This document shows positions 7,464 to 12,634 of a stretch of DNA of 13,789 bases, in pieces. The translations under genes were made by a program, and so were the position numbers. Positions within the stretch are counted from its first letter, which is position 1; each line of letters begins with the position of its first letter. The notes beneath the pieces were generated by a model. It was not told the origin of the DNA. It made no database searches and worked only from the letters and a program-made list of their open reading frames with translations. This DNA comes from Nitrospirae bacterium RBG_19FT_COMBO_42_15 (GTDB lineage: Bacteria; Nitrospirota; CAKKRA01; 9FT-COMBO-42-15): positions 1-13,789 of the forward strand of contig MHEL01000105.1 in the NCBI GenBank assembly GCA_001803815.1, read 5' to 3'.

Positions 7464-7493
7464 ACTATAGCTTACTTTAATAAAACTTGTCAA
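7464..7493 (-). promoter_or_regulatory. Sigma70-type promoter for the cytochrome c gene
   Basis: A perfect TTGACA (-35, 7493-7488) is followed after 18 bp by TATAGT (-10, 7469-7464) on the minus strand. Transcription from about 7457 would leave a leader of roughly 120 nt before the ATG at 7333. A second, weaker set (TTGACA at 7390-7385, N18, TAATCT) lies within that leader and would give a leader of about 20 nt. Confidence 0.6.
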
Positions 7494-7589
7494 GTGCTTT
7501 TTTAAAAAGCCTCAAAAATTGATATGGACTTTCAGTTTTTGCTATGGCAGTATTGTCTGCAGATTGTAAACCTGAACAAGGGAGGCTTT

Positions 7590-7814
7590 ATGAACCGTGT
7601 AATTTTAATCTTATTAATGATTTTTTTTACCGCCATCTACGGCTGCTCAAACAAGGCAGCAGAGCTTTATGATATTGCGCAGTTTGAGGAGAAACAGAAA
7701 AACAACAAACATGCCGCAGAGGTGTATGAGGAGATTATAAAAAAGCATCCTGATTCTGAATATGCCAAGAAGGCAAAGGAGCGGCTCTCTGAATTAAAAG
7801 GTGATGAAAAATGA
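7590..7814 (+). CDS. Small lipoprotein with one TPR-like repeat
   Basis: 74 aa. GGGAGG lies just upstream of the ATG at 7590; a longer in-frame extension to 7524 has no such signal and would bury the signal peptide. Residues 1-18 are a hydrophobic signal with lipobox IYGC, giving a lipidated Cys-19. The mature part is a helix pair of TPR type ([21 protein letters not shown]), like one repeat of BamD/YfiO-type proteins. That suggests a protein-contact role at the outer or inner membrane, not catalysis. Its TGA overlaps the ATG of yjbQ (ATGA), so the two are translated together. No specific function is assignable. Confidence 0.85.
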   Translation: MNRVILILLMIFFTAIYGCSNKAAELYDIAQFEEKQKNNKHAAEVYEEIIKKHPDSEYAKKAKERLSELKGDEK

Positions 7815-8227
7815 AGAGCTATCGCAAGGAGCTGTGGTTTAATGCGCCGACACGCAGGGCATTTATTAATATTACAGCACAGATAGAGGAGTGCCTGAGA
7901 GAAAGCGGCATTAAAGAAGGCCTTGTGCTTGTGAACGCCATGCACATTACTGCATCTGTTTTTATTAATGATGATGAATCAGGCCTGCACCATGACTTTG
8001 ACAAATGGCTTGAAAAACTTGCGCCTCATGAGCCTGTTTCTCAGTACCGGCATAATGTCGGCGAGGACAATGCTGACGCGCATTTAAAGAGGCAGGTCAT
8101 GGGCAGGGAGGTTATTGTTGCTGTAACAGAGAGCAAACTGGACTTCGGCCCATGGGAGCAGATTTTTTATGGTGAATTTGACGGAAAGAGGAAGAAGAGG
8201 GTATTGGTTAAGATTATTGGGGAGTAG
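7811..8227 (+). CDS. yjbQ: YjbQ/UPF0047 family protein (secondary thiamine-phosphate synthase enzyme)
   Basis: 138 aa, the usual length for the family. Signatures in order are [13 protein letters not shown] (His-45), [17 protein letters not shown] (His-61), [13 protein letters not shown] (His-91) and [16 protein letters not shown] followed by KRVLVKII. The clustered histidines form the presumed active or metal site of this small trimeric fold. YjbQ proteins have been reported to show weak thiamine-phosphate synthase activity, but their true role is unsettled. It is the second gene of a two-gene plus-strand unit, overlapping the lipoprotein stop by 4 bp. Confidence 0.95.
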   Translation: MKSYRKELWFNAPTRRAFINITAQIEECLRESGIKEGLVLVNAMHITASVFINDDESGLHHDFDKWLEKLAPHEPVSQYRHNVGEDNADAHLKRQVMGREVIVAVTESKLDFGPWEQIFYGEFDGKRKKRVLVKIIGE

Positions 8228-8255
8228 GGAAAACCTGCCCCCTATGCATTTTTTT
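8219..8255 (+). terminator. Candidate intrinsic terminator after yjbQ
   Basis: GGGG..AGG (8219-8228) can pair with CCT.GCCCC (8234-8241), enclosing a GAAAA loop and containing the yjbQ stop codon. A run of seven T (8249-8255) follows. The stem is imperfect. It overlaps the 3' end of the convergent UPF0175 gene. Confidence 0.45.
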
Positions 8256-8463
8256 GCTCTTTATTAAGGTCAAGGTCTGAATATTTTATGGGTGGTATGC
8301 CGCGGTGCATAAGAACTTCTGCAAAGGCTTTTTCTGAATAGCCTGCTATCTCAGCAGCCTTTCCAAGAGAGACCAAGCCATCTTCAAGAAGCTTTATGGC
8401 AAGCAACAATTTAACTTCATCTTCCTTTATATTCATTTCTGGCAGATTAACAGATATACCCAT
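8242..8463 (-). CDS. UPF0175 family protein (antitoxin-like), apparently unpaired
   Basis: 73 aa from the ATG at 8463, which has GAGGT 6 nt upstream; an in-frame ATG at 8478 would add five residues without a good signal. The sequence LLLAIKLLEDGLVSLGKAAEIAGYSEKAFAEVLMHRGIPPIKYSDLDL matches the UPF0175 pattern: a small helix-turn-helix-like protein usually encoded with a DUF3368/PIN-type toxin. Here the downstream neighbour is yjbQ on the opposite strand, and upstream is a methyltransferase remnant, so no toxin partner is seen. A good promoter and a TATCGATA palindrome at the start region suggest a self-contained, perhaps autoregulated gene. DNA binding is inferred from the family. Confidence 0.88.
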   Translation of the reverse strand: MGISVNLPEMNIKEDEVKLLLAIKLLEDGLVSLGKAAEIAGYSEKAFAEVLMHRGIPPIKYSDLDLNKEQKNA

Positions 8464-8494
8464 TTTTTTACCTCGCATTTAATGTCTATCGATA

Positions 8495-8523
8495 ATTATA
8501 CCATATAAGTTGTCTGTTTTAAA
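8495..8523 (-). promoter_or_regulatory. Promoter of the UPF0175 gene
   Basis: A perfect TATAAT (8500-8495) lies 17 bp downstream of TTTAAA (8523-8518) on the minus strand. The predicted start, about 8488, is some 25 nt before the ATG. The palindrome TATCGATA (8494-8487) covers the start site and could be an operator. Confidence 0.6.
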
Positions 8524-8544
8524 ATTATTTTATGGTTTTTTATA

Positions 8545-8654
8545 CTACCCTATCTGGCTCCCGTTGCCGTAGCCCTTCAACTGCCAGACTCATCCTTTAG
8601 CTCGCTCATATTACGGCTATCGCCGATGATTATGGCGGGTATCGTTTTCAACAT
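8545..8654 (-). pseudogene. Remnant of a DNA methyltransferase N-terminus (SPPYW-type) with an internal deletion
   Basis: On the minus strand one frame (8654-8577) reads MLKTIPAIIIGDSRNM then SELKDES, the usual entry to a beta-class amino-methyltransferase (GDSxxxxxxLxDESVxLxxTSPPY). A second frame, beginning at 8586, reads WQLKGYGNGSQIG, which normally follows TSPPY in N4-cytosine-type enzymes. The residues between, including catalytic SPPY, are missing, and the frame shifts at the junction. The remnant starts 14 bp after the endonuclease stop. The family match rests on motif recognition, not a search. Confidence 0.6.
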
Positions 8655-8668
8655 AGTTCATAAAAACC

Positions 8669-9478
8669 CTATTCAATAAGAGTTACTTGTTCGTACACAG
8701 TAGGGAACTTATCTTGTTTTAGTCTAATTTTTGTGCCGTGATTGTGTCCTGTTCTTGCATCAAAATCAACAAACACGTATCCTTTTTCAGCACAGTCCAG
8801 AAATCTCTCAAATGAAAAACCAGATAAGACAAGAAGTTTTTCATATTTGAAATACTCGTGCTTATTTTCAATCTTGGTGTCAGCAATTACATAAAAGCAG
8901 TTCATTATTTTAGAGCCTATAGCATACTTGAGATCGTCAAATGCCCAATAAGGTTCAGGATTGATAGAACCTAAACCTACACGTTCATTTACCGTTTTAA
9001 GCCATGCAGCTATCTCAGGCTTAGATGTGTCAGCTTTGGAGGCATCAAAAACAAAGACAATCTTCTTTTTATCTCTATCAACGACAACTCTAAAACCACG
9101 ATTTGTATACGCGATAGCGCTTGTAGTAGACCGAAAACTCTTTTCTGTCTCTGGATATTTCTTTCCAGCCTCTTTGTGTTTCCAGCCATATAAAGGGAGC
9201 AAAACACTTGAAACAATCTTCGCGCCAGTTGGTGAAGGTTCAACATGCTTTAAAGTTACCAATGAACTGGTATGTTTCCTTTGTCCTTTGAGTTCCCACT
9301 CCCGCGCATTTGGCAACGGCAAATTATTTTCCTTAATGCCAAGCAAAGATTCCAATGTATTACCGACCGCCCCGTCATTTCTTTTGTCAATTGTATTTTT
9401 TACGCTTTTTATCCAGCCAGCTTTAAAGATTTTTCTTATTTCACTAATTAATTCTTCTTTATTAAAAAGTCTCACCAT
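8669..9478 (-). CDS. MvaI/BcnI-family type II restriction endonuclease
   Basis: 269 aa. The N-terminal half carries NDGAVGNTLESLLGIKENN and then LPLPNAREWELKGQRKHTSS, the signature of the MvaI/BcnI (MutH-like) nuclease family: an early Glu (Glu-43) and the catalytic E-x-K (Glu-62, Lys-64). HVEPSP and LLPLYGWKHKEAGKKYP are further family blocks. Characterised members cut CCWGG or CCSGG as monomers, so a CCNGG-like site is plausible here but unproven. Asn-57 sits where MutH has an active-site Asp; I cannot tell whether that is normal for this subgroup. The start is 2 bp after the methyltransferase stop, with GGAGG 11 nt upstream. The DNA is noticeably AT-richer than the flanks, as expected for acquired restriction genes. 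Confidence 0.88.
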   Translation of the reverse strand: MVRLFNKEELISEIRKIFKAGWIKSVKNTIDKRNDGAVGNTLESLLGIKENNLPLPNAREWELKGQRKHTSSLVTLKHVEPSPTGAKIVSSVLLPLYGWKHKEAGKKYPETEKSFRSTTSAIAYTNRGFRVVVDRDKKKIVFVFDASKADTSKPEIAAWLKTVNERVGLGSINPEPYWAFDDLKYAIGSKIMNCFYVIADTKIENKHEYFKYEKLLVLSGFSFERFLDCAEKGYVFVDFDARTGHNHGTKIRLKQDKFPTVYEQVTLIE

Positions 9479-9480
9479 GT

Positions 9481-10437
9481 TTACTCAGGCCTCCAGAAAT
9501 CAAGAAGATATTCAAATGTTGCTCCCATCGTTATATAATTGGACGGCCAGCCGAATATTCCTATGCGATTTACTATATTAGTCCTATCCCAAATAATTGT
9601 ATTTCTTAACTCATAACCTCTCTTTCTCAATTCTTCAACTAATGCGATATGTATAGTTATCCTTTTATTTTCCCACCACATATCTGGAACATTTATGACA
9701 CAGTGGCCTTTAGGTTTTAAAAGTGGGAGCAACCGCTCGTAGATATCTCCCATCTCCACGGTATATTTTTCCAGACTCATTGTTCCAAGGTCTCTCGGGT
9801 CTTGGCTATATTGTTCAACCTTTAGATATTGCTCATTTTTTCTTTCATCGCCCCTACGGCTTTTATTCTTCCTCGCTCTATTCAACAAATTTGAATATGG
9901 CGGTGATGTAAAAATCAACTTAACAGTCTCTTCTTCTAAATATGCAGGAATATTAAAAGCGTCATCCTGTATTGCTAATTGTTTTGTATTCCCAAAAAGT
10001 GAGCTCTGGCCAACACGCTGCCTGCATAAATCTACATATTCTTCTTTCAGGTCAAAGCCGATTGCATTTCTGCCGCAATCCTGTGCCGCCAGCAGCGTTG
10101 TTCCTGAGCCCACAAATGGATCTAAAACTAATTCTCCGCAATGACTGAAAAGATCTATTATTTTTCTTGCAAGAGAAATCGGAAAAGTTGCTGGATGTAG
10201 TGTTCTGTCTCTTATATCTCTTTTTTCATATGTAAACTGCCAAACACCCAGTTGAGATTTTATCCAATCTTTAGGCGTCTGACAATTTATATGAGTAGGT
10301 TTACAGCTGCAAACCCTTTGATATTGAATATCTGCCTTGCTTGAATATAATGCCTGCGTTTCTCTTGCAGTCAAATATTCTTTAGCCTCCTTCTGATACT
10401 TGAATTTTTTATTTCTAACTTTTAATAAGCTCTGCAT
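9481..10437 (-). CDS. Type II DNA methyltransferase (N4-cytosine or N6-adenine), partner of the endonuclease
   Basis: 318 aa. Motif X-like TLHPATFPISLARKI (79-93) precedes the AdoMet-binding motif LDPFVGSGTT (105-114). The catalytic motif FTSPPY (176-181) follows, then NVPDMWW and IIWDRTN. The X-I-IV order is not the usual beta-class order. TSPPY points to amino-group methylation. N4-cytosine is favoured because MvaI/BcnI-type endonucleases recognise GC-rich sites, but N6-adenine cannot be excluded. It should protect host sites from the downstream nuclease. AAAGGAA lies 6 nt before the ATG. The DNA is AT-rich (about 28% G+C in one 60-base sample at 9601-9660, against about 52% at 5161-5220). 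It is part of a four-gene minus-strand cluster. Confidence 0.93.
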   Translation of the reverse strand: MQSLLKVRNKKFKYQKEAKEYLTARETQALYSSKADIQYQRVCSCKPTHINCQTPKDWIKSQLGVWQFTYEKRDIRDRTLHPATFPISLARKIIDLFSHCGELVLDPFVGSGTTLLAAQDCGRNAIGFDLKEEYVDLCRQRVGQSSLFGNTKQLAIQDDAFNIPAYLEEETVKLIFTSPPYSNLLNRARKNKSRRGDERKNEQYLKVEQYSQDPRDLGTMSLEKYTVEMGDIYERLLPLLKPKGHCVINVPDMWWENKRITIHIALVEELRKRGYELRNTIIWDRTNIVNRIGIFGWPSNYITMGATFEYLLDFWRPE

Positions 10438-10438
10438 T

Positions 10439-10522
10439 TTAATTTCCTTTCAACTCTTTAATCTCACTCACATTCCGGCTATCGCCGAGGAATATGGTGA
10501 GGTTAGGGATCGCTGGTGCCAT
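10439..10522 (-). pseudogene. 27-codon ORF resembling a methyltransferase N-terminus, wedged before the methyltransferase
   Basis: The frame reads MAPAIPNLTIFLGDSRNV then SEIKELKGN and stops 1 nt before the methyltransferase ATG. It begins 4 nt after the HEPN stop. It is clearly related to the fragment at 8545-8654: IP, GDSRN(M/V)SE(L/I)K and then LKG are shared, and many codon differences are conservative. Like that copy it jumps from SEIK to the LKG segment without the TSPPY block. Its last codons contain the Shine-Dalgarno of the methyltransferase. It may be a pure relic or a translated leader peptide coupled to the methyltransferase. Confidence 0.5.
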
Positions 10523-10526
10523 ATAA

Positions 10527-11114
10527 TCACATCTGTAATCGCATCCAGTCTTTAATAAGCAATTCAAATCTTGTTATCTCATCTTCGTTTAATTCACAGC
10601 TATGAGCAATTATATTCCGTAACATATTTAATTGAGAAAGTATTTGCTTCATTGCTTTTTTACTTCTAATCATAGCTGAAAAATCATTCCAATTAGCTTC
10701 AAAAATTTTTATTAGTTCTCCAAAATTAGCATATGACAAAGGATCTTCTGACCGTAACGAGATAACAGAGTCTTTTTCCTGTTCTTGCTTTCTTCTGGCT
10801 TCATCCTGCACATCTTTGGGTATTTTCTCGCCCCACCAATTCAGACCATATTTTTCTTTTAATGTTTCAGAAACAAGCCTTCGGATTGAGTTTTCTAAAG
10901 CATAATAAATAACATAAAAATCGGCCATTCTTCGAGCTTGTTTTCTTATATCAAATTCAAACAACTCTAAATCTATAACCTCATCTTTTTTTATTGTCTT
11001 AACATGTCCTATTTCAACTCCAGACTTTTCAAGACCTATGAGGTCAGACTCAAGCATTAAATTTTTCATTGAAAACAGTTTTAACTTATCTAATATTTCT
11101 GAGTTATTACTCAC
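10527..11114 (-). CDS. Swt1-type HEPN domain protein
   Basis: 195 aa with a GTG start, AAGGAG 10 nt upstream, overlapping the DUF5343 gene by 8 bp. A short N-terminal region (1-60) leads to a helical domain: YYALENSIRRLVSETLKEKYG, NWWGEKIP, then DPLSYANFGELIKIFEANW, matching the Swt1-type HEPN pattern. The C-terminal helix carries LRNIIAHS, an R-x4-H motif (Arg-166, Asn-167, His-171), which is the metal-independent RNase signature of active HEPN proteins. It could cleave RNA when host DNA is unprotected or a phage is present. That role is inferred from HEPN biology and from its place in a restriction-modification cluster; no substrate is indicated. Confidence 0.82.
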   Translation of the reverse strand: MSNNSEILDKLKLFSMKNLMLESDLIGLEKSGVEIGHVKTIKKDEVIDLELFEFDIRKQARRMADFYVIYYALENSIRRLVSETLKEKYGLNWWGEKIPKDVQDEARRKQEQEKDSVISLRSEDPLSYANFGELIKIFEANWNDFSAMIRSKKAMKQILSQLNMLRNIIAHSCELNEDEITRFELLIKDWMRLQM

Positions 11115-11727
11115 CGAGAATATGCTCCTTTAAACTCTTAAATATTGCATTAAACACTTCTACTTCTGTTGTGGCTGGCAAATTTAAATTTATGGTATAT
11201 GAAATCCCAAGTTGCCGTAACTTTTCGACTGGCTCATGTGGAATTTTCTCTATTACTCCTTCATCTGCCTGCTTTTTCTTTATTTCAATCTTATGTTTTC
11301 CAGTAAAATCAGCCAGCTTGAATAACTCTTGCAATGTTCCTACTATACACCGGATATTCGGATCAGCTTTTGAAGCTCCGAGAAGAGTAATTATCTTTGC
11401 AGTTAATTCTTCTTTGCTTAACTTATTGGCATATTCATGTGCTGTAAAAAGGTCAGAATAGGTCTCTTTTATTCTTTTTGCAAGAACAAGACCAGATTTT
11501 GTATCATCACGAAAATCTTTATAATCTTGCGTTGGCACATTTCCTTGGTCTAAAAATCCAAGATTCTTCAATAAGGGTATCATTGCCCTATAGCTTGATG
11601 ATTTTAGACCTAACATTGACGACATAAAATCCTGTGCAAATTTTGGAGGAACAGATGCTTTCTTAATTTCAGTAAACAATTTTGATAACTGCCCATAACT
11701 ATTTACATATGGTGGATATTTTGCCAT
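11107..11727 (-). CDS. DUF5343 family protein
   Basis: 206 aa, first gene of the restriction-modification cluster. The N-terminal part PPYVNSYGQLSKLFTEIKKA, then FMSSMLGLKSSSYRAMIPLLKNLGFLD, resembles DUF5343, a helical winged-HTH-like fold, followed by YSDLF...EYANKLSKEEL. The C-terminal 60 residues (KHKIEIKKKQADEG onward) are charged and end in a small mixed segment, TINLNLPATTEVEVFNAIFKSL. The start ATG has AAGGGGGC about 7 nt upstream. DUF5343 proteins often sit in defence and mobile loci with HEPN or nuclease genes; their function is not established. A DNA-binding or sensor role for the HEPN partner is a guess. Confidence 0.78.
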   Translation of the reverse strand: MAKYPPYVNSYGQLSKLFTEIKKASVPPKFAQDFMSSMLGLKSSSYRAMIPLLKNLGFLDQGNVPTQDYKDFRDDTKSGLVLAKRIKETYSDLFTAHEYANKLSKEELTAKIITLLGASKADPNIRCIVGTLQELFKLADFTGKHKIEIKKKQADEGVIEKIPHEPVEKLRQLGISYTINLNLPATTEVEVFNAIFKSLKEHILGE

Positions 11728-11772
11728 GGTGCATGCCCCCTTTGATTGTTAGCCTTGTGGCTGTTCATTTTT

Positions 11773-11804
11773 AAAACGTTTTCTTTAATCTCTAAATAGA
11801 TTAA
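11773..11804. promoter_or_regulatory. Inverted repeats upstream of the restriction-modification cluster (possible operator)
   Basis: A perfect 10-bp palindrome AAAACGTTTT (11773-11782) is followed by TTAATCT (11785-11791) and AGATTAA (11798-11804), 7-bp arms around CTAAAT. They lie 46-77 bp before the DUF5343 start. No convincing -35/-10 pair was found, so the regulatory role is inferred from symmetry and position only. Confidence 0.35.
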
Positions 11805-11820
11805 TTCACCATTTCCTTCC

Positions 11821-11904
11821 TCACCCCTTTAAACGTCCCCTTATCTGCCTTTTGGTTAATAAATCTTCCAATCTCATCTTGCACAGCATAATCAAATTAT
11901 TCAT
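11821..11904 (-). pseudogene. 27-codon basic micro-ORF, probably a frameshifted paralogue of the ORF at 12111-12209
   Basis: It reads MNNLIMLCKMRLEDLLTKRQ then IRGRLKG. Aligned to the 32-aa ORF it shares K-x-R-E-(D/E)-LL-x-KR-x-x-R-x-x-LKG. Most codon differences are third-base changes (AAG/AAA, TTA/TTG, AGG/AGA). After LKG, the two DNA sequences continue in parallel (GTGAGGAAGG against ATGAGAAGGA), but this copy is one base short and stops early, suggesting a frameshift. Its ATG overlaps the stop of the 41-codon ORF. Another open frame over the same bases is discussed under findings. Confidence 0.4.
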
Positions 11905-12022
11905 ACTGTCTTCTGCCCGACACTTTGGAGACTAATTCAAATGTGCTTCCCATAATGACAAATCCTTTCAGGGTAAGAATTTTTCCTGTAAGCCACATCA
12001 AAAGTGAAAAAACCTTTACCAT
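11897..12022 (-). CDS. Hypothetical 41-aa protein with an exceptionally strong ribosome binding site
   Basis: The ATG at 12022 is preceded, 8 nt away, by AAGGAGGTGAT, an 11-base match to the complement of the usual 16S rRNA 3' end. The product begins with a hydrophobic stretch, MVKVFSLLMWLTGKILTL, and continues GFVIMGSTFELVSKVSGRRQ, ending YE. It could be a small membrane-associated peptide. The MGSTFE segment echoes MGATFE near the C-terminus of the methyltransferase at 9481, so a methyltransferase C-terminal remnant is an alternative. The frame stays open upstream to 12094, without a start signal of comparable quality. No family is recognised. Confidence 0.5.
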   Translation of the reverse strand: MVKVFSLLMWLTGKILTLKGFVIMGSTFELVSKVSGRRQYE

Positions 12023-12110
12023 AGGAATCACCTCCTTAACCATCCTACCTAAGCGTTGTCTCCATTTAGTCGGCACCCAAAATATCGGGCACAAAACAGT
12101 ATGATAGAAA

Positions 12111-12209
12111 TTATTTACTCCTCCTTCTCATCCCTTTTAAAAGGCACCTCATTCGTCTTTTAGCCAATAACTCTTCTCGCCTTTTTCTGCTGTCAATATA
12201 AAATTTCAT
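12111..12209 (-). CDS. Hypothetical 32-aa strongly basic peptide
   Basis: It reads MKFYIDSRKRREELLAKRRM then RCLLKGMRRRSK; 13 of its 32 residues are Arg or Lys. The ATG lies inside the 3' end of the 59-codon ORF (17-bp overlap), so it would be translated by coupling. A diverged relative sits at 11821-11904. The match between the two is mostly synonymous at codon level, which argues that this frame was under selection as protein. The high charge suggests nucleic-acid binding, but nothing in the sequence shows a partner. It may instead be the tail of a larger decayed gene. Confidence 0.4.
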   Translation of the reverse strand: MKFYIDSRKRREELLAKRRMRCLLKGMRRRSK

Positions 12210-12372
12210 TCTGCATTACCATATCAATAGCGCTATACCAGTCTATGTAATCGCCGATTTTATCTTCAATGATTTCCAGTTCATTAGCTTTAAGCTTTCT
12301 TCCGAGTTTTTCTTCAGCAACATTTTGAACATCTTCAATATTTATTGAATAAATAATTTTTGAGGTATTCAT
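12193..12372 (-). CDS. Hypothetical 59-aa acidic protein
   Basis: The frame reads MNTSKIIYSINIEDVQNVAE, then a charged helical stretch, then KIGDYIDWYSAIDMVMQNEI, ending LY. It looks like a real small folded protein: an ordered amphipathic pattern, an acidic surface, ATG start and no rare-codon oddities. I recall similar short proteins annotated as hypothetical near mobile or toxin-antitoxin genes, but cannot name a family. GAGGGGG, the end of the palindromic repeat at 12380-12424, lies about 10 nt upstream and may act as the ribosome binding site. It is followed by the overlapping basic peptide ORF; an acidic/basic pair is reminiscent of small two-protein modules, but that is inference. Confidence 0.6.
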   Translation of the reverse strand: MNTSKIIYSINIEDVQNVAEEKLGRKLKANELEIIEDKIGDYIDWYSAIDMVMQNEILY

Positions 12373-12379
12373 ATTATTT

Positions 12380-12424
12380 ATTCCCCCTCACCCCAGCCCT
12401 CTCCCGCAAGGGGAGAGGGGGAAT
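12380..12424. repeat. REP-like palindrome with two competing stems
   Basis: CCCTCTCCC (12397-12405) pairs with GGGAGAGGG (12411-12419). Alternatively TTCCCCCTC (12381-12389) pairs with GAGGGGGAA (12415-12423), and the two stems share the right arm. The sequence is of the CCCTCACCCCAGCCCTCTCCC type that I recall between genes in many Gram-negative genomes. A related unit forms the core of the terminator at 6893-6962. Confidence 0.75.
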
Positions 12425-12497
12425 ATCATTTTTTTTAAGATTGTTTCGGGCTAAAGCCTCTCACAATGACTTGATGGCACACGCTTCATAAAACAAC

Positions 12498-12526
12498 AAA
12501 GGGCAGAGAGTACCCCCTGCCCTTTT
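12498..12526 (-). terminator. Intrinsic terminator downstream of nrdJ
   Basis: AAAGGGCAG (12498-12506) pairs with CTGCCCTTT (12517-12525), a 9-bp stem with a 10-nt loop. On the minus strand the stem is followed by GTTGTTTT, giving a moderate U-tract about 110 bp after the nrdJ stop. The opposite strand has a short TTTT run, so it may act both ways. Confidence 0.65.
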
Positions 12527-12582
12527 ACTCATGATTTCTATATCGCTCTCAACTTTCATAAAGTCTACATCAACTCATTGCA

Positions 12583-12600
12583 CGCAGGCTAAAGCCTGCG
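12583..12600. repeat. Short perfect palindrome CGCAGGCT-AA-AGCCTGCG
   Basis: Eight-base arms flank an AA loop, 35 bp after the nrdJ stop. A shorter relative, GGGCTAAAGCCTC, occurs near 12449. It looks like a dispersed REP-type unit; no U-tract follows, so it is not itself a terminator. Confidence 0.6.
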
Positions 12601-12634
12601 GCTACCAGTAAAATGAAATTTTTTACACAGCCTG

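Noticed and set aside
8961..9581. 206-codon plus-strand open frame opposite the endonuclease.
   Set aside because: The minus strand carries the recognisable MvaI/BcnI signature; the plus frame has no motif or start signal.
8594..10510. The copies at 8594-8644 and 10451-10510 look like a structured RNA repeat: CGGC-TATC-GCCG hairpin with apparently compensatory changes in the outer arms.
   Set aside because: Both copies translate in the same frame to GDSRN(M/V)SE(L/I)K, and the symmetric core is just the codons for Gly-Asp-Ser-Arg. A shared coding origin explains the similarity better than a conserved RNA fold, although a hairpin may still form.
10439..10522. Possible integron attC site (CCTAAC ... 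GTTGAAA around a hairpin).
   Set aside because: The outer 7-mers do not pair well, the spacing on the two sides is unequal, and no integrase or cassette order is present.
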